Assembly: GCA_950295325.1 (NCBI GenBank)
Contig: OX485805.1
Span: 15,487,501 to 15,551,500, forward strand
Length of the DNA: 64,000 bases
Reading direction: 5' to 3'
From: Polytrichum commune
Lineage: Eukaryota; Streptophyta; Polytrichopsida; Polytrichales; Polytrichaceae
Shown: piece by piece, positions 24,495 to 35,942 of the stretch
How positions within the stretch are numbered: the first letter of the stretch is position 1
Layout: each line of letters opens with the position of its first letter
The notes under the pieces: model-generated
Databases searched by the model: none
The model's input: the letters and a program-made list of their open reading frames with translations, nothing else
Told to the model about the DNA's origin: nothing
Program-made: the position numbers and the translations under genes

Positions 24495-24895
24495 TCTGGT
24501 ACTTCATGCTATCCTGAGGTTCAGTTCAAACGGAACAGCCTCCTTCCGCGGAGGTTAATTACACAGTGGGGATACTGAGAAATCTGGTGGTTCATAGCTA
24601 ATCCTGAGGTTCTGTTCGAACCTTTATAGTCTCCTTACCGGGAGGACGTGTCAGATAGTGGGGAGGAAAGTTGGGAAAGTGAGAAACCTGGTACTTCCTG
24701 CTAGTCCTAAGGTTCGGTTCGGTTCAGACGGGACAATCTCCTTCCTCGGAGGACAAATCAGACAATGGGAAGGAAAGTTAGGAAAGCGAGAAATCTGGTA
24801 GTGCATGCTAGTCCTGAGGTTTGGTTCAGACGGGACAATAATCTCGTCACTGGGAATACAAATCAGACAATGGAGAGGGGTTCAGGAGCAAATTT
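24495..24895. repeat. Tandem array of four units, about 88-106 bp
   Basis: Units begin near 24495, 24583, 24687 and 24793. Each has an 'AATCTGGTACTTC'-like start, CTGAGGTTC, a 'CAGACGGGACAAT' variant, CTCCTT and a 'CAGACAATGGG' end. It lies just downstream of the stop codon of the minus-strand gene and could fall in its 3' UTR. Confidence 0.75.
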
Positions 24896-25005
24896 AGAAA
24901 ACTGAGAGGCTTGGTCTATTCTGGAATAGGAAAGGGTGGAGGACTCTGTAGCTGAAGAATGTTATGAGCAACGGACTCAGTGCGCAGATATGGATTGACA
25001 TAACT

Positions 25006-28000
25006 TTAATGGTCATCAAGCATAGCCCCGAGGGTGGCAACTCCAACTGCAGCCGCGAGGTGCCAGGCTGCATGCACATAGGGCGTGTCTGGAAAGAAAT
25101 CGTTGGCCACAAATAAAGCACCTCCCAATATGGACGAGGCGGCGTGCAGGCTGTGGACTTTTCGCAGATCTGGATTCATCCGAGTTTTCAGAGCAAACTG
25201 GGCCTGCTTTCCCATCATACCAATTCAATCCCAGTTATTACTACCACAAAGTGACCAAATTAGCTCCAAAGAGAACATTGTGTATGCGTCCAAGCAATGC
25301 AAAGGAATACATCTCAGCTTTTTTTAACCCTGAAACACCTGAGGGTGAAGCATTTTCTAAGATGCGTCATAGAATAACATTTCTAAGGGTTTCTTGAGAA
25401 ATATCACACCTGTACAGGTAGATGTACAGAATACACTTTTGGTTCTCCCATAATGAATTTGGAAGTGAGAATTTTGAGAATTCATCATAATTACAAATCT
25501 CATTGTATTGACGGAGGACTGTATGTGATTGGCTGCAATTACAAACAATATGGATTGGTGGAAAGCTGCAAGCATGTAGTAAAAAAAATTGTTCTACTTG
25601 TTTCGTTTCTTGAGATGTGAGCACTTCAAGAGGTATAGAAGATAGCCATTCATGAAATTTTAGAATCAAGATTTTGGGGGTGATAGCCAACTTTTATAGC
25701 TGTGTACATTTGGGAAAGACTAATTGATTAGTGAATGCTTGTATTTTAGCAAGATCCCTTTTTTTGAATGCGAGAGTCCCAATACTCACCTCCATGAACC
25801 CAGTGTGCAGAGCAGTGACAAGCATGGGCTGGAAGGGAATCATCATGGCTGATGCCATCACTAGCGCCTTTGGATTGTGCTTCTCAGATCGGAGAGCAGA
25901 AGACAAGCACTGCAGCAAGTTCAAACAAATACATATCAGATCAGCTCTTGATGCTACATCACAAACTTCCGGAGCCAAAATTAGGATGTAGAACATTAAA
26001 ATATTGTAATAACATCATACATTCCTGATTAATGTGTCAAGATTGCATGATTGTCTTAATTTCTCCAAAATGTGCTACTTATGCTACACCGTTTATGGTA
26101 TTTAGTGTCACTTACTATTTAGAATTCCGCAGTGCTATAATTTTTTTGCTAAGAATGTAGCTTTTTGCCAAGTAAAACCGTTTATGTTGTATATTGTCCA
26201 TATAACCTATTTAATCTTTGTTCGGAAAATGTGAAATTTTTAGCGAGAAGTTATAGCCTTGCATAATTCCAAATAGTAAGTGACACTGAATACCATAAAC
26301 AGTGTACAGTGAAGCAAATTCTTATGTAAGAATAACACATAGATTACAAGATAATCACATAGTAGACCACCCTTTGAAAATTTGTGGTACTATCTACAGC
26401 CCATTGAGAAGAAGGGTTGGTTGCATTTTATTAATGTTGCTGTATAAGATTAATGATGCTGTTACCATTTTCTGTGCCACTTTTCAAGGTTTGTCATTGC
26501 GCCTCATGAATCTGATGTATATGCATAAGGCAAGATGTAAGGAATTTCGTACCACGGTGGAAGTTGCAATCATTGCATAGTCGCAAAACCGAAAATACTT
26601 CCGCAAGTCTCCTCGAGACGAGTGGTACAAACTCGACGCAATTCCTACCCCGATGATCGAGTTTCCAAACATCCTGCTCGCGAGCTTCTTTCTGCAACAA
26701 AACCACACGTCGGTGCATCAGCAGTTATTAATTGTGCAGTGGAAGATGGACAATGGAAGAAAAAAAAAAGGGCTATGTCATGCACGCACTCTATGCAACA
26801 CATTATATTGAGTTCAATTACGACGCAATAATACTTCAAATACTAAATTTCACACGACTAGTGCAATTAGCAGAATGAACTGACCTTGGAGTTTGTAAGC
26901 CGATGAGAACAAATGGCACCGATGTGGCGACATTGGCAACAGTCTCCAACACACTACGGTCGCCTAATGACATGAAAAACAATGTTGGGTTTAGTAAACT
27001 CCGCGGTATTTCTCAGTAAATTGTTCTCAGTACCATATTTGATACTGATACAAATGTGCAAAAGGAAATGCTACTTTGTTTGGGAATCTGACTGGCACAT
27101 AGGCACGATTTGCTATTAGTTGAAAAGAAGCCAGCGGTACCTCTCTTGTAGGGATAAGAACTACGTATGATAAAGGGGAATTTTTCAGGGTGGCTATGAA
27201 GTAATGCCTATATTCACAGAATATTCTATATATTTGTTAAATATTCTTAAAATAAATTTCTAGTATCCTATATGTATGTTTGTTTCGTAAATTTCACTCT
27301 GGATTTTATTCCACCCTATATGTTTTAGCACATGGTTCTTAATATCCTCCATGGAGAAGATGAAGAATGCCTATAGCATGTGGTGCAAATTTGCTCAGAA
27401 AAGGGATGACTGAAGGATACATGTGGTATTGTTTATCCCAACACGTGGACTAATATCTACATGAGCGGTCGGAGTTCTTCAAGCGAGCTACCTATGGCTA
27501 TTGAGAATTCGGCTATTGCTCAATTTATTGTCGCGACATTTTTGCACTATGCTTGTATTTGAAGCGGTGCTTATCGACACGTGAATGCGTTATGTTCACA
27601 GAGTTCTTGTTGATAACATACCTTTCGGCATGCACGTATGCTTCATCCATCGCAGCTCTGTGATCATGACAACAACACCCATCAGGACAATCCATCTCAT
27701 ACAACACTTAAAAATTGAGTGCTGGGAATCTACCCAGTCAAAGTCAGTGAGACAGAGAATAATTGTTTACACATTCACTAGGGCTGTAGGAATTCGTCAG
27801 ATTCAGGTGAAACAATAGAGTTGCCGGAGTTTTGGTTGGGAGTATATTAAGTACATTCCTCATGCTAAAATGAGTTTGGCCCCCCAATGAACCAACATAG
27901 AATGTTCATTCAAACCTCCACGCTGACTCCAAGGCAAGCACCAGACCAGAACATGGGAAGATTTTGCATGCAAAACAACCACCCACCGACTAAATTCCGT

Positions 28001-28784
28001 TTGAATTAAAGGATAACTCTTAAGAGGCGATGGCAGTAAATTTTAAAGTCATGAAACTTCAATGGCAAATGTGAAGGACATACAAGTTTGTTGTTGGACG
28101 CAGAGTGAATGGTAGGCTTATGATAAATACAGCACACTCAGGAAACGAAGAAACATAGGACAATCTTGTACGTTTGCATTTTACTCGATCAAATTCAGAG
28201 TAGACAGAAAGTAGTTGTTCTGGGAAGACATTGTATTCAGGTTTAAGAATGGTGCAAGCTTTTCAAGGGATAATAACGGTAAATTTCAAAGACATCAAAC
28301 CTTAAAGGAAAGTGTGAAAGACATGCAAAGCTTGTTGTCGGACGCAAAATGGAGGGTAGGCTTGTGATGAACAAAAGAAACTCAAAGAAACTCAAGAAAC
28401 AAAGAAAACATAGGGACATGTTTTTGATCATACCATCAACTGCAGCTACTGCAGCACCGATCCAGCCCAATCTTTCCTCCACCAAAGACCTCCAAACTTG
28501 CTGTGACTGCTGCGTCACGCCATCATCTTGGTAACCTCCTTCTCTACAGGGAAGTGACAAAAAATTTGGATCACAAAAGTATAAATCTCTTGAGGACTAA
28601 AAAGAGCAAGGAATCCAAGCAGAGCATAATTTTTCTTGTGTTTTTCTTACTTGTGAGAGTGGTGATCACAATCTTTTGAAGACTGCAAACTTAATTGCTC
28701 CCCATGCTGACTTTGCCGCACTCGCACCCCGTGCAACTGCTTCTTCATGGAGGTGGTTGAACTCTGTCCCTCCCGCCAATACAT
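25006..28784 (-). CDS. CREST-type multi-pass membrane hydrolase-like protein (7 exons, 295 aa)
   Basis: Minus-strand exons, 5' to 3': 28784-28651, 28543-28434, 27729-27622, 26963-26885, 26691-26553, 25909-25790 and 25203-25006 (TAA). Every junction has GT-AG borders and the phases match throughout. The ATG at 28784 follows an in-frame TAG about 20 bases upstream. Residues 1-80 are soluble and polar. Hydrophobic segments then start near residue 92 (WIVLMGVVVMI) and continue to the end. 'GIASSLYHSSRG' gives S163-x3-H167, 'FRFCDY' gives D181, and 'YVHAAWHLAAA' gives H274-x3-H278. This Ser/His, Asp, His-x3-His set is the signature of the CREST superfamily (alkaline ceramidase, PAQR, Per1), a metal-dependent membrane hydrolase fold. 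The substrate cannot be told. Intron 5 holds a MITE and intron 2 a fold-back element. Confidence 0.8.
26087..26304. mobile_element. TA-flanked MITE with CACCGTTTATGG-type ends, copy 3 (best preserved)
   Basis: The left terminus CACCGTTTATGGTATTTAGT and the right terminus ACTGAATACCATAAACAGTG form a nearly perfect inverted repeat that continues through GTCACTTACTATT. TA flanks both ends. It sits in the intron between the exons at 26691-26553 and 25909-25790 of the CREST-type gene. Confidence 0.85.
27818..28019. mobile_element. GAGTTATCC fold-back MITE, internally deleted copy in a CREST-gene intron
   Basis: The left end is GAGTTGCCGGAGTTTTGG and the right end TTAAAGGATAACTC, with TA before the left end. 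The right half carries the family blocks 'CAAACCTCCAC' and 'GCATGCAAAACAA' found in the lipase introns. It is shorter (about 202 bp) than the 350-bp copies. Confidence 0.65.
28020..28420. repeat. Direct repeat pair in intron 2 of the CREST-type gene
   Basis: 28020-28170 and 28255-28420 align: 'AGTAAATTTTAAAG' with 'GGTAAATTTCAAAG', then 'GACATACAAG' with 'GACATGCAAAG', 'TTGTTGTTGGACGC' with 'TTGTTGTCGGACGC', and a GGTAGGCTT block in both. Confidence 0.65.
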
Positions 28785-30470
28785 TTTTTTCTCTTCTTTT
28801 TTCTATCCGAAGCAGATGATGGTTAGTCTTTCAAAGAATTTTTGAAGGTGCAGCAGCAGATGCATCGTATGATGATGCTGGGTTCTACAACCTTAGGGTC
28901 TTTCGATCCGCCATAGCCAGCTGCAAAAACACATAGACCCTAATTAGCTCAACATCTCGAGGGATGCTAAAGGTGGACATGGCTGAGGGCAACAATCACA
29001 TAAACTTTTGAAATCCATTCTATATCAGAAAATTGAATCTCATAATTCCAGTAGTTTTGAAGGAGCTCTGTCAGCTACGCCGTTGGAGAGAAAAAGATCA
29101 ATGTCTTTTTGATTCTGGTTCAATTCAAATCTGGCTGCTACGAGTACAATTTAAAGAGAAATGCTCAACTAAACTTCCGGGGAGGATTGCTGTTGCCCCT
29201 GTAAAAGAATGGACTCAATCAAAGTGACGCATCACCCAGCATTGCAATTATGAGAGTTCAGTAACTCAGCAGGAGTTTTTAATTTTTTTGGTTCAAACGG
29301 TGAAAGAGTTGATTACCTGACGAGTTGGAGCGATTCAACTCGCACCACTAAAGTCTTCCAATCCGCCATGGGAAGGTTGCACCGCCGAACCACACACCCT
29401 CAAAACTAATCAAAGGTTCCACTGGGCTGTCTGTGCACACAAGCAAACACCGAAAGATTAATTAATCATCTCACCAAATGTTCCTCCATTGCATCTTCTT
29501 CCAAACCCACAATCTACAATTCACACCAAACATGAACTATCTAACCGCCCCAAATTCCTGAATCCTCCACATAAGTCAATATAAGATTCAAACACTTCTC
29601 ATTCTGCACATGAGCATGGTAGCCTTTTTGCCAGCTGTGCTTTGGCACTTTGTGTGCATGAATTCCAATAAGTGCAGATCTGACCTTAATCTTTCATGTC
29701 CACATCCAAAATTAATGGTCTCACCAAAGTAAACGCAAACCAACACAAACGAACACAAACAAACATTCAAGAGCAATCAATAGTCCCTCCAAATTATTCT
29801 CCATTGCATCTTCGTCCAAACCCATAATCTACAACTCACACCAAGCATGAAACTATGTAATCCGCCCTTTGTAATTTTCACGTTACCTCAAAAACAAGCT
29901 TCAAGCACTTCTCATTCTGCACATAACCATGATATCCTTGAATTCTACTTCGTTCAAATCCTTACCTTAATCTTGCATGTCGCCTTCCAGCTCCCACGTC
30001 CAAATAGCATCAGTTCACAAAAATCTCTTTCTCCAGCCACCAAGAAAGAGGATTTTGAAGCAGAAGACTTGTCAAGAGCATGAAGAGTCATCAAAAGTGG
30101 TCTTCTAAAGAAACATAACCCAACACAGCACACAAACTGGGGTGCAATTTGTGCAGCAGGTAATGAAAGAAGCTCTGTGAACAAAGCAGAGTGTGTAACT
30201 TCGAAGTGAGTTCTTGTAGGAGAGGAGTTGAGCAGTTCAAAAGGAAAATAACAGAAAAGCTGCTGGTTTTGGAAACGATTATTCCAAATGGATCTTCCTT
30301 TTTGCTTGTTGCACCGCATCCTACGTGTGTTGAATTTCGACCTCTCTTTTTGCCTCTCCCATTCTCCACTTTATGCTAACTTCCACCGAGTCTCTTCAAT
30401 TGCCTTCTGACAAACTCTTTCTGCCTACATACATTATGCAGATGCTAACAACTTAGTTTCTGACCGTTGA
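28785..30470 (-). promoter_or_regulatory. Upstream region of the CREST-type gene, with a two-unit repeat
   Basis: About 1.7 kb precedes the minus-strand ATG. It should contain the promoter and 5' UTR, but no TATA box or start site can be fixed. Two units of about 210 bases (29479-29700 and 29792-30002) align, sharing 'CTCCATTGCATCTTC', 'CACTTCTCATTCTGCACAT' and 'ACCTTAATCTT'. No other gene is recognised. Confidence 0.4.
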
Positions 30471-30472
30471 TG

Positions 30473-30862
30473 TAAGGTAGACGTGCCTAATTCGGTTACT
30501 TACTGTATCTTAATTGGACCCCTAGAGGTAAGTGGTATGTGGTTAGGTGTACCTCCAAGAACGGATACCAAAGAGATATTCTTTTAAGAGAGATTGGAGT
30601 GCATGCTGAAAATATGATAATCATTCTAGCCTCAATAGTCAATATATTTGGAGGGGATCTACATGACCATTTAATGAGCATGAGAATCAAGTCCAGTACT
30701 ATGATAATGAACAAGATAGTTATAAGAGCTCCACAGTTTATGAGGACAGTGGTTACAACCTCGATGTGGATTTGTTAACCATCTTGTACCAATTGCGTGT
30801 TTCATATCCTAGTAGAAGTGGGCTAGCCGAGAAAAGTAACAATTTAAGATCCATCTATCTTA
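30473..30862. mobile_element. TAAGGTAGACGTG-ended MITE-like element, copy 1
   Basis: The left end TAAGGTAGACGTGCCTAA pairs imperfectly with the right end TTAAGATCCATCTATCTTA. Interior blocks 'CTCAATAGTCAA' and 'ATGACCATTTAATGA' recur in copies at 32949 and 33427. It is non-coding. Confidence 0.65.
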
Positions 30863-30892
30863 AGAGAAGGGAAGGGTAGGGATGTGGCCCTA

Positions 30893-31090
30893 TTGTGGGC
30901 ACTTCCAACTCCAAAGGCATTTTTGGCCATTGGATCGGACCAAGAAATGTCTCATCCAGTTAGAGATTTGTAGATCATGCATATTGTCGTTCCAAGTTTT
31001 CAAATTGGAGTTGAGATGTAAACATTATAAGACATCAAAGTGAAGATTTTGTCTCTTTTTGAATGATCCAAGAGAGCCTCTCAATTGTGT
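30893..31090. repeat. Dispersed repeat 'GTGGGCACTTCCAAC', copy 1
   Basis: It shares GTGGGCACTTCCAACTCC-type starts, CATTGGAT, and a 'AAAGTGAAGATT' region with copies near 54264-54490 and 56235-56490. Confidence 0.55.
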
Positions 31091-31099
31091 TGAATGATG

Positions 31100-32940
31100 T
31101 CTACATTTTGAGCACATACTCCAATCTCATTGTAACATGTGTTTGTTATTGTTCGTTCATAACCACAAGCATGTATATTGGTGGTTAGTAAGTGTCCAAG
31201 TAAAGAAGAGTAACTACAAAAGGCCCATATACCTTAAATGGTTATTTTTTCAATTAGCCTCTTCTCCTAGGATATGTGAATGAGATTAGTATAAGATATT
31301 AGCAAGTCCAAATCCAGGTCGTAGCCATTTTCCTTATAGCTCAAATGAACATTTAACTCTTATTAAGGTAAAGAGTCGGCTTTTTTCTTAAACGATCATG
31401 TTAACGTCCCCCCCCCGGGGGACCACACACACGCAAGGAAAGGGATAAAAATGTAATGTTAATATTATGCCCCCTTCCTACACAACTTTTCCAAATAACC
31501 AAAGTCTATCCTAAAAAAACTAGGTAAAGCTCTCTTGGTTATAGCAAAGGTATTTGGTTATTCCAATGCACTTACAAGAACTTGCTCTGGAGATTTTTTA
31601 GTAGGTTTTAGTTACGTAGTTTTCACATCTGTTCATTATTTTATTTACCAAGCAATGAATGTTGGATAGTTTTTGTCTCATCCCCAAATGCCTTACTACT
31701 CATCTATCTTACCATCGGTTTTTGTTAATGAAGCTCCTCATGTCCTCATAGCTAAGACTAAAAGCAACCAATCACAAGGGCAGGAGGCGACACTTTTAAA
31801 AATCCTACATTCTTGCCTTATGTCTAGGTACCGATGTGAGGGTCAGTGCTTGAGGCTTGAAACCTCCACTTCCAAAACACGCCACATCATTTGCCAACTA
31901 GGCTCGGGACTAGATAGTGTCGATGGTGTGAAGGTTGTGTTTTTAGAACCAACTTTTAGGCTTAGCTAAAGTCAAGTGGGAAGCGAGCATTATAGTAATA
32001 CATTAAAGCTTTCTTGGAACTCAAGGTGAGTTTTGGTTGAGAGTTGATCATACTACATATAAGACCTTTCATGGTCAGTAAGTTTTTGGTGCATGCTTGG
32101 AGATTTTATAAAGATTTGAATGAAAAACATTCTATATAGATTCATTAAAGATTGAACTTATTTTGCATGCCAAGAAATGTTAAAATGTGTTTGGCCCTCA
32201 AGAAACCGAAAATAGATTACTCTTTATTTATATCTCAAACACTACCCTTGAGCATGCATCACAAAGGTGGATAAATTATCGATTCCGTATGCAAGATCAC
32301 CAATGAAATATCATAGGGCACCAACTCCCAACGAGAAGTACCATTAAGTTAAAATGACAACTCTTCTTTGTAAGAAAATTGAACAAAGGTTATAACCACT
32401 ACAAGACCCACTGAGGAAACAAAATGTTTTTGAAGCAAAATGTGCATCCATGATTTCAAACATTGTGAACGTTGTAGTGCACAAGAAGCTATGGCTAATG
32501 TTTTGGCTCAAAATGTTGTTGTTTTTGTTGAGAAACTTGATGTCAACAATCACATATAGCACACTAATTCTCATTAAGGATATAAGAGTGGGCTTTAGAA
32601 TACTATTGTAACCCCATGGTTTGGTTGTTGATGGGACCCGCTATGTTTAATATAATTGTTCATCTTGGTTGCTACATATTTCAAATTTTCAACCAAATAA
32701 CAATCGTCATTACAATTTTGAATACATGTTGGATACAATTTTCTCATTTAGCATACATGATAATAATGTTCACATCTTATGTTAGTATGAAGGTCTTGCA
32801 CTTACTATGTGGTCCCCAACCTCAACAAAGAGTCCCAACTTCCCCTCTCCCCTCAAGGCTACACTTGTAGCATGCCTTAGTATGAAAACATAGTAAGTAA
32901 ACTTCCTAAGTCGGGCTGCTTGTTTGCATCATTCTTATTA
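31100..32940. other. Intergenic, no gene
   Basis: AT-rich, without recognisable coding or RNA features. A short palindromic C/G run (CCCCCCCGGGGG) is at about 31410-31422. The open frame 31673-31969 has no domain. Confidence 0.5.
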
Positions 32941-32948
32941 GGACATGA

Positions 32949-33274
32949 TAAGGTAGATGTGCCTAATTCCAACACAACATTAATTCGGACACCTATATGT
33001 CAGTGGTATGTGTTTAAGTGAGGATCTAAGAGTGGACAATTATGTTTAAAAGAGAGTGGACTTTGTGTTCAAAATACGATAACTATTCTAGACTCAATAG
33101 TCAACATGATTGGGAGAACTCATATGACCATTTAATGACTTGCATGAGAATCATGAGGAAAGTGGCTACGGCCTCGAGTTGGATTTGCATACCATCTCAT
33201 AGCGATCGCATGTTCCATATCTTATGAGAAGTGGATAATGGGAAAAAGTAACCATTTAAGACACATCTACCTCA
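32949..33274. mobile_element. TAAGGTAGATGTG-ended MITE-like element, copy 2
   Basis: The left end TAAGGTAGATGTGCCTAA and the right end TTAAGACACATCTACCTCA are inverted repeats. The interior is shared with copy 1 and copy 3. Confidence 0.7.
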
Positions 33275-33426
33275 AAGCTATATGTGTGCCAAGTTAGTAT
33301 ATGTTGATGGCATGGGTGCCAAGGAAGATGCTATAGGAGATGCTTGGGTATAAGCCCATAGGCCTTAGTATATTCCTCTCCAAAGAAAACCCCTTGAAGA
33401 TTGGGTCTCCACCACACCAGTCACAG

Positions 33427-33706
33427 TAAGGTACACGTGCCTAAGTAGGCTCAATAGTCAACATGAGTTTTTTTTTTTTTTTAAATTAATTTTTTTTGGG
33501 GGGGGGGCCTATATGACCACTTAATGGTTACAACAATCTCACTTTGACAATGAATAAATTCTTCACATGAGCTCCATAAATGATGGGGTAAATGGCTATG
33601 GATATAATTTTGGATTTGCCATTCATCTTGTACTAATTACATGTTTCATATCCTACAAGAAGTGGGTGCAGATAGAAAAGTATCCATCTAAGACATGTCT
33701 ACCTTA
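33427..33706. mobile_element. TAAGGTACACGTG-ended MITE-like element, copy 3
   Basis: The left end TAAGGTACACGTGCCTAAG and the right end CTAAGACATGTCTACCTTA are inverted repeats. The interior contains T- and G-runs at about 33468-33507. It lies only about 150 bases from copy 2. Confidence 0.7.
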
Positions 33707-33709
33707 CTT

Positions 33710-35940
33710 ACTTAGAAAATTTGGTTGGGTAGACCTCTCCTAAGCTGCTATCATAAGCTAAGGTAGCCAACCCATTCGTGACCACCACCCCATTTTGCAT
33801 ATTAGGCTAACCTATTTCTATGCAACACAATCTCAATCTTTGGTCAATGTTCATGAAACTATCATGGTCGAAATCCAACTTAGCCAATTGTTAACGGCTA
33901 AGATGACAACTAACCCAACTTTGCCCATGAAGTCATTCTAATTTTTAAATGAAGGACTTAGCTTGGGAGATTTCTCGCGAAACTTTGAGACAAGATGAAG
34001 GTGGATATTTCATCTAACACAAAGATATGTAGGCTTTGGCTGAGGGGGTTGATCACACCGGCCACTTATGGCATCAGCCATCGGCAACTTTGGATGTAAT
34101 AGTGTGAGAAGTGGTGGGCCAACATCTATTTCTCAACATAATTCCCAACAATTTCACGGCTAGAATTGGACGGAAAGGTTGTTGTGATTGGGGCATGAGG
34201 GAGAGAGACACCGGAGTATGGAGTAGCATAGGAACCTTTGAATATATCGGACTATAATGGATGGTCAAGATATTCTAAGTCTAGTGCCCCGCCGGGAGGC
34301 ATTCAGAACACCTCATAGCTTGTTCATTGGTTCTCTATAGGGTGCTAGGCACTTATAACTGACAAACCCAATTTTGAGTGGCCAAATTTGAAGTTGAAGT
34401 AATTAATTAATTAATTAATTAATGAGGCTCATTTTAAGTAGGTTCTCAAGTGTCTAGCAAAAAAAAAAGCTCTTCCAATTGATTGGTTTATGATGAAAAT
34501 ATAAAAGACTAAAGCCCTTTATGTTCATTTCATTAGCACTTGTTTGTCAATACCAATAATTTGCTAATTTGCCTAATCTTTGAACATCTATAGCTATGTG
34601 CAAAAAACATACAATTCAAATTAAAATGATAAAATGAAGCGAGAGCAAAGTTCTTTCTAACTACATTCCAACATTGTGTCTAACTGGTGTACAATATTTT
34701 CCTTAGCAATTCTAGCAAAGGAATCTTTTTTTGGCTAGTTATAAGTGTCTGGCACTATACAACGAAAGAATGTTGGGTTTAGCATGCGAGTTAGACCCAT
34801 GTTTCATATCTAACCGCTATAATTTAGTTGGAAGGCCTAGAAGCCCTTGCAACCAGAATAGGTTGTGCATATTGTGACCCGACTTTCAACTCCTCTACAA
34901 GAGAAACAAATACCAATACCTGACATTCTTTGATCGAATAGAAACTTAGCTTCAATTTCTAACCCACCCCTGGCTTAACTTAGGTCTCAATATTGAGTTG
35001 TATGCACACGAGCATTCGAATTCAAGGCTCCTTGTTGTAGGATTGGGCCAAGATGCTGCAAGATTACGGAGTTGGTTTCACTAGTAGGAGGCAAGGTGTT
35101 TTCCCACACCAAAAGGGTCAGTGAACCAATAGATTTGACCAACCACCACACATGTCGCAGAGTGGCTAGGAGGTCGCAACCATTGTGGAGATGGTGTCAC
35201 CTTGGACCTACTTTATTTTTTATAAAGGGGATGTCAAAACCTTGTCATGGTATATGCTAGTGAAGAGTGTCAAAAGTTTGTCAGGTGTTTCACAACTAAT
35301 CGATGTAGTTATTAGATTTAATTTGTTAACATTTTTTTTAATAATCACACCAAATGTTGGGGTCTAAATCTTGGCTCCGCTTTTTGGGAGGATTGTAATG
35401 GCCAACTTTGTTTTATTTTGGTTATTCCAATTAAATACAGAAGTTTACATAGTTTAGGAATTTTTCTCTCTATAGTATCTTTCCTAGTATTTCTTGTGCA
35501 CACTTTGAATAAGGTATATGGTCAACAATATGTATGTATTCATTGTTTATAGTACTCGGCATGTATGGTTTTTTTAATACACTCCACATATAATATTAAC
35601 AATATATTAAAGAATAGTTTGCAATAGTGTTTATTTCATCAAAACAACATTGTATGCCATATTTTCCTCTTCTTTCTTACTTGCCAAACTCTACCTTATA
35701 GGATTATTTAATTATGAATATGTTCATTTCATTTTGCATGAACAATGTTGCACAAAGACTAACACAAGTACGTATATTGAGTTTTAGGGTTTCGTCATCA
35801 CATTATGTCATTATGTGTGTGTTTCTTATGGTTTATGTAGTTTCTGTGGTTCAAGCATGTTATTGTTGTATCTATGGTTGTTTTCTTTAGAGTTGAAAGT
35901 GTTTCTTTTTGATAAATTAAATGATGGAACCTTTTGTACG
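33710..35940. other. Intergenic, no gene; AATT microsatellite
   Basis: (AATT)n lies at 34401-34423. Short open frames around 35072-35367 and the start of the frame at 35815 lack domains. Nothing else is recognised. Confidence 0.5.
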
Positions 35941-35942
35941 TG

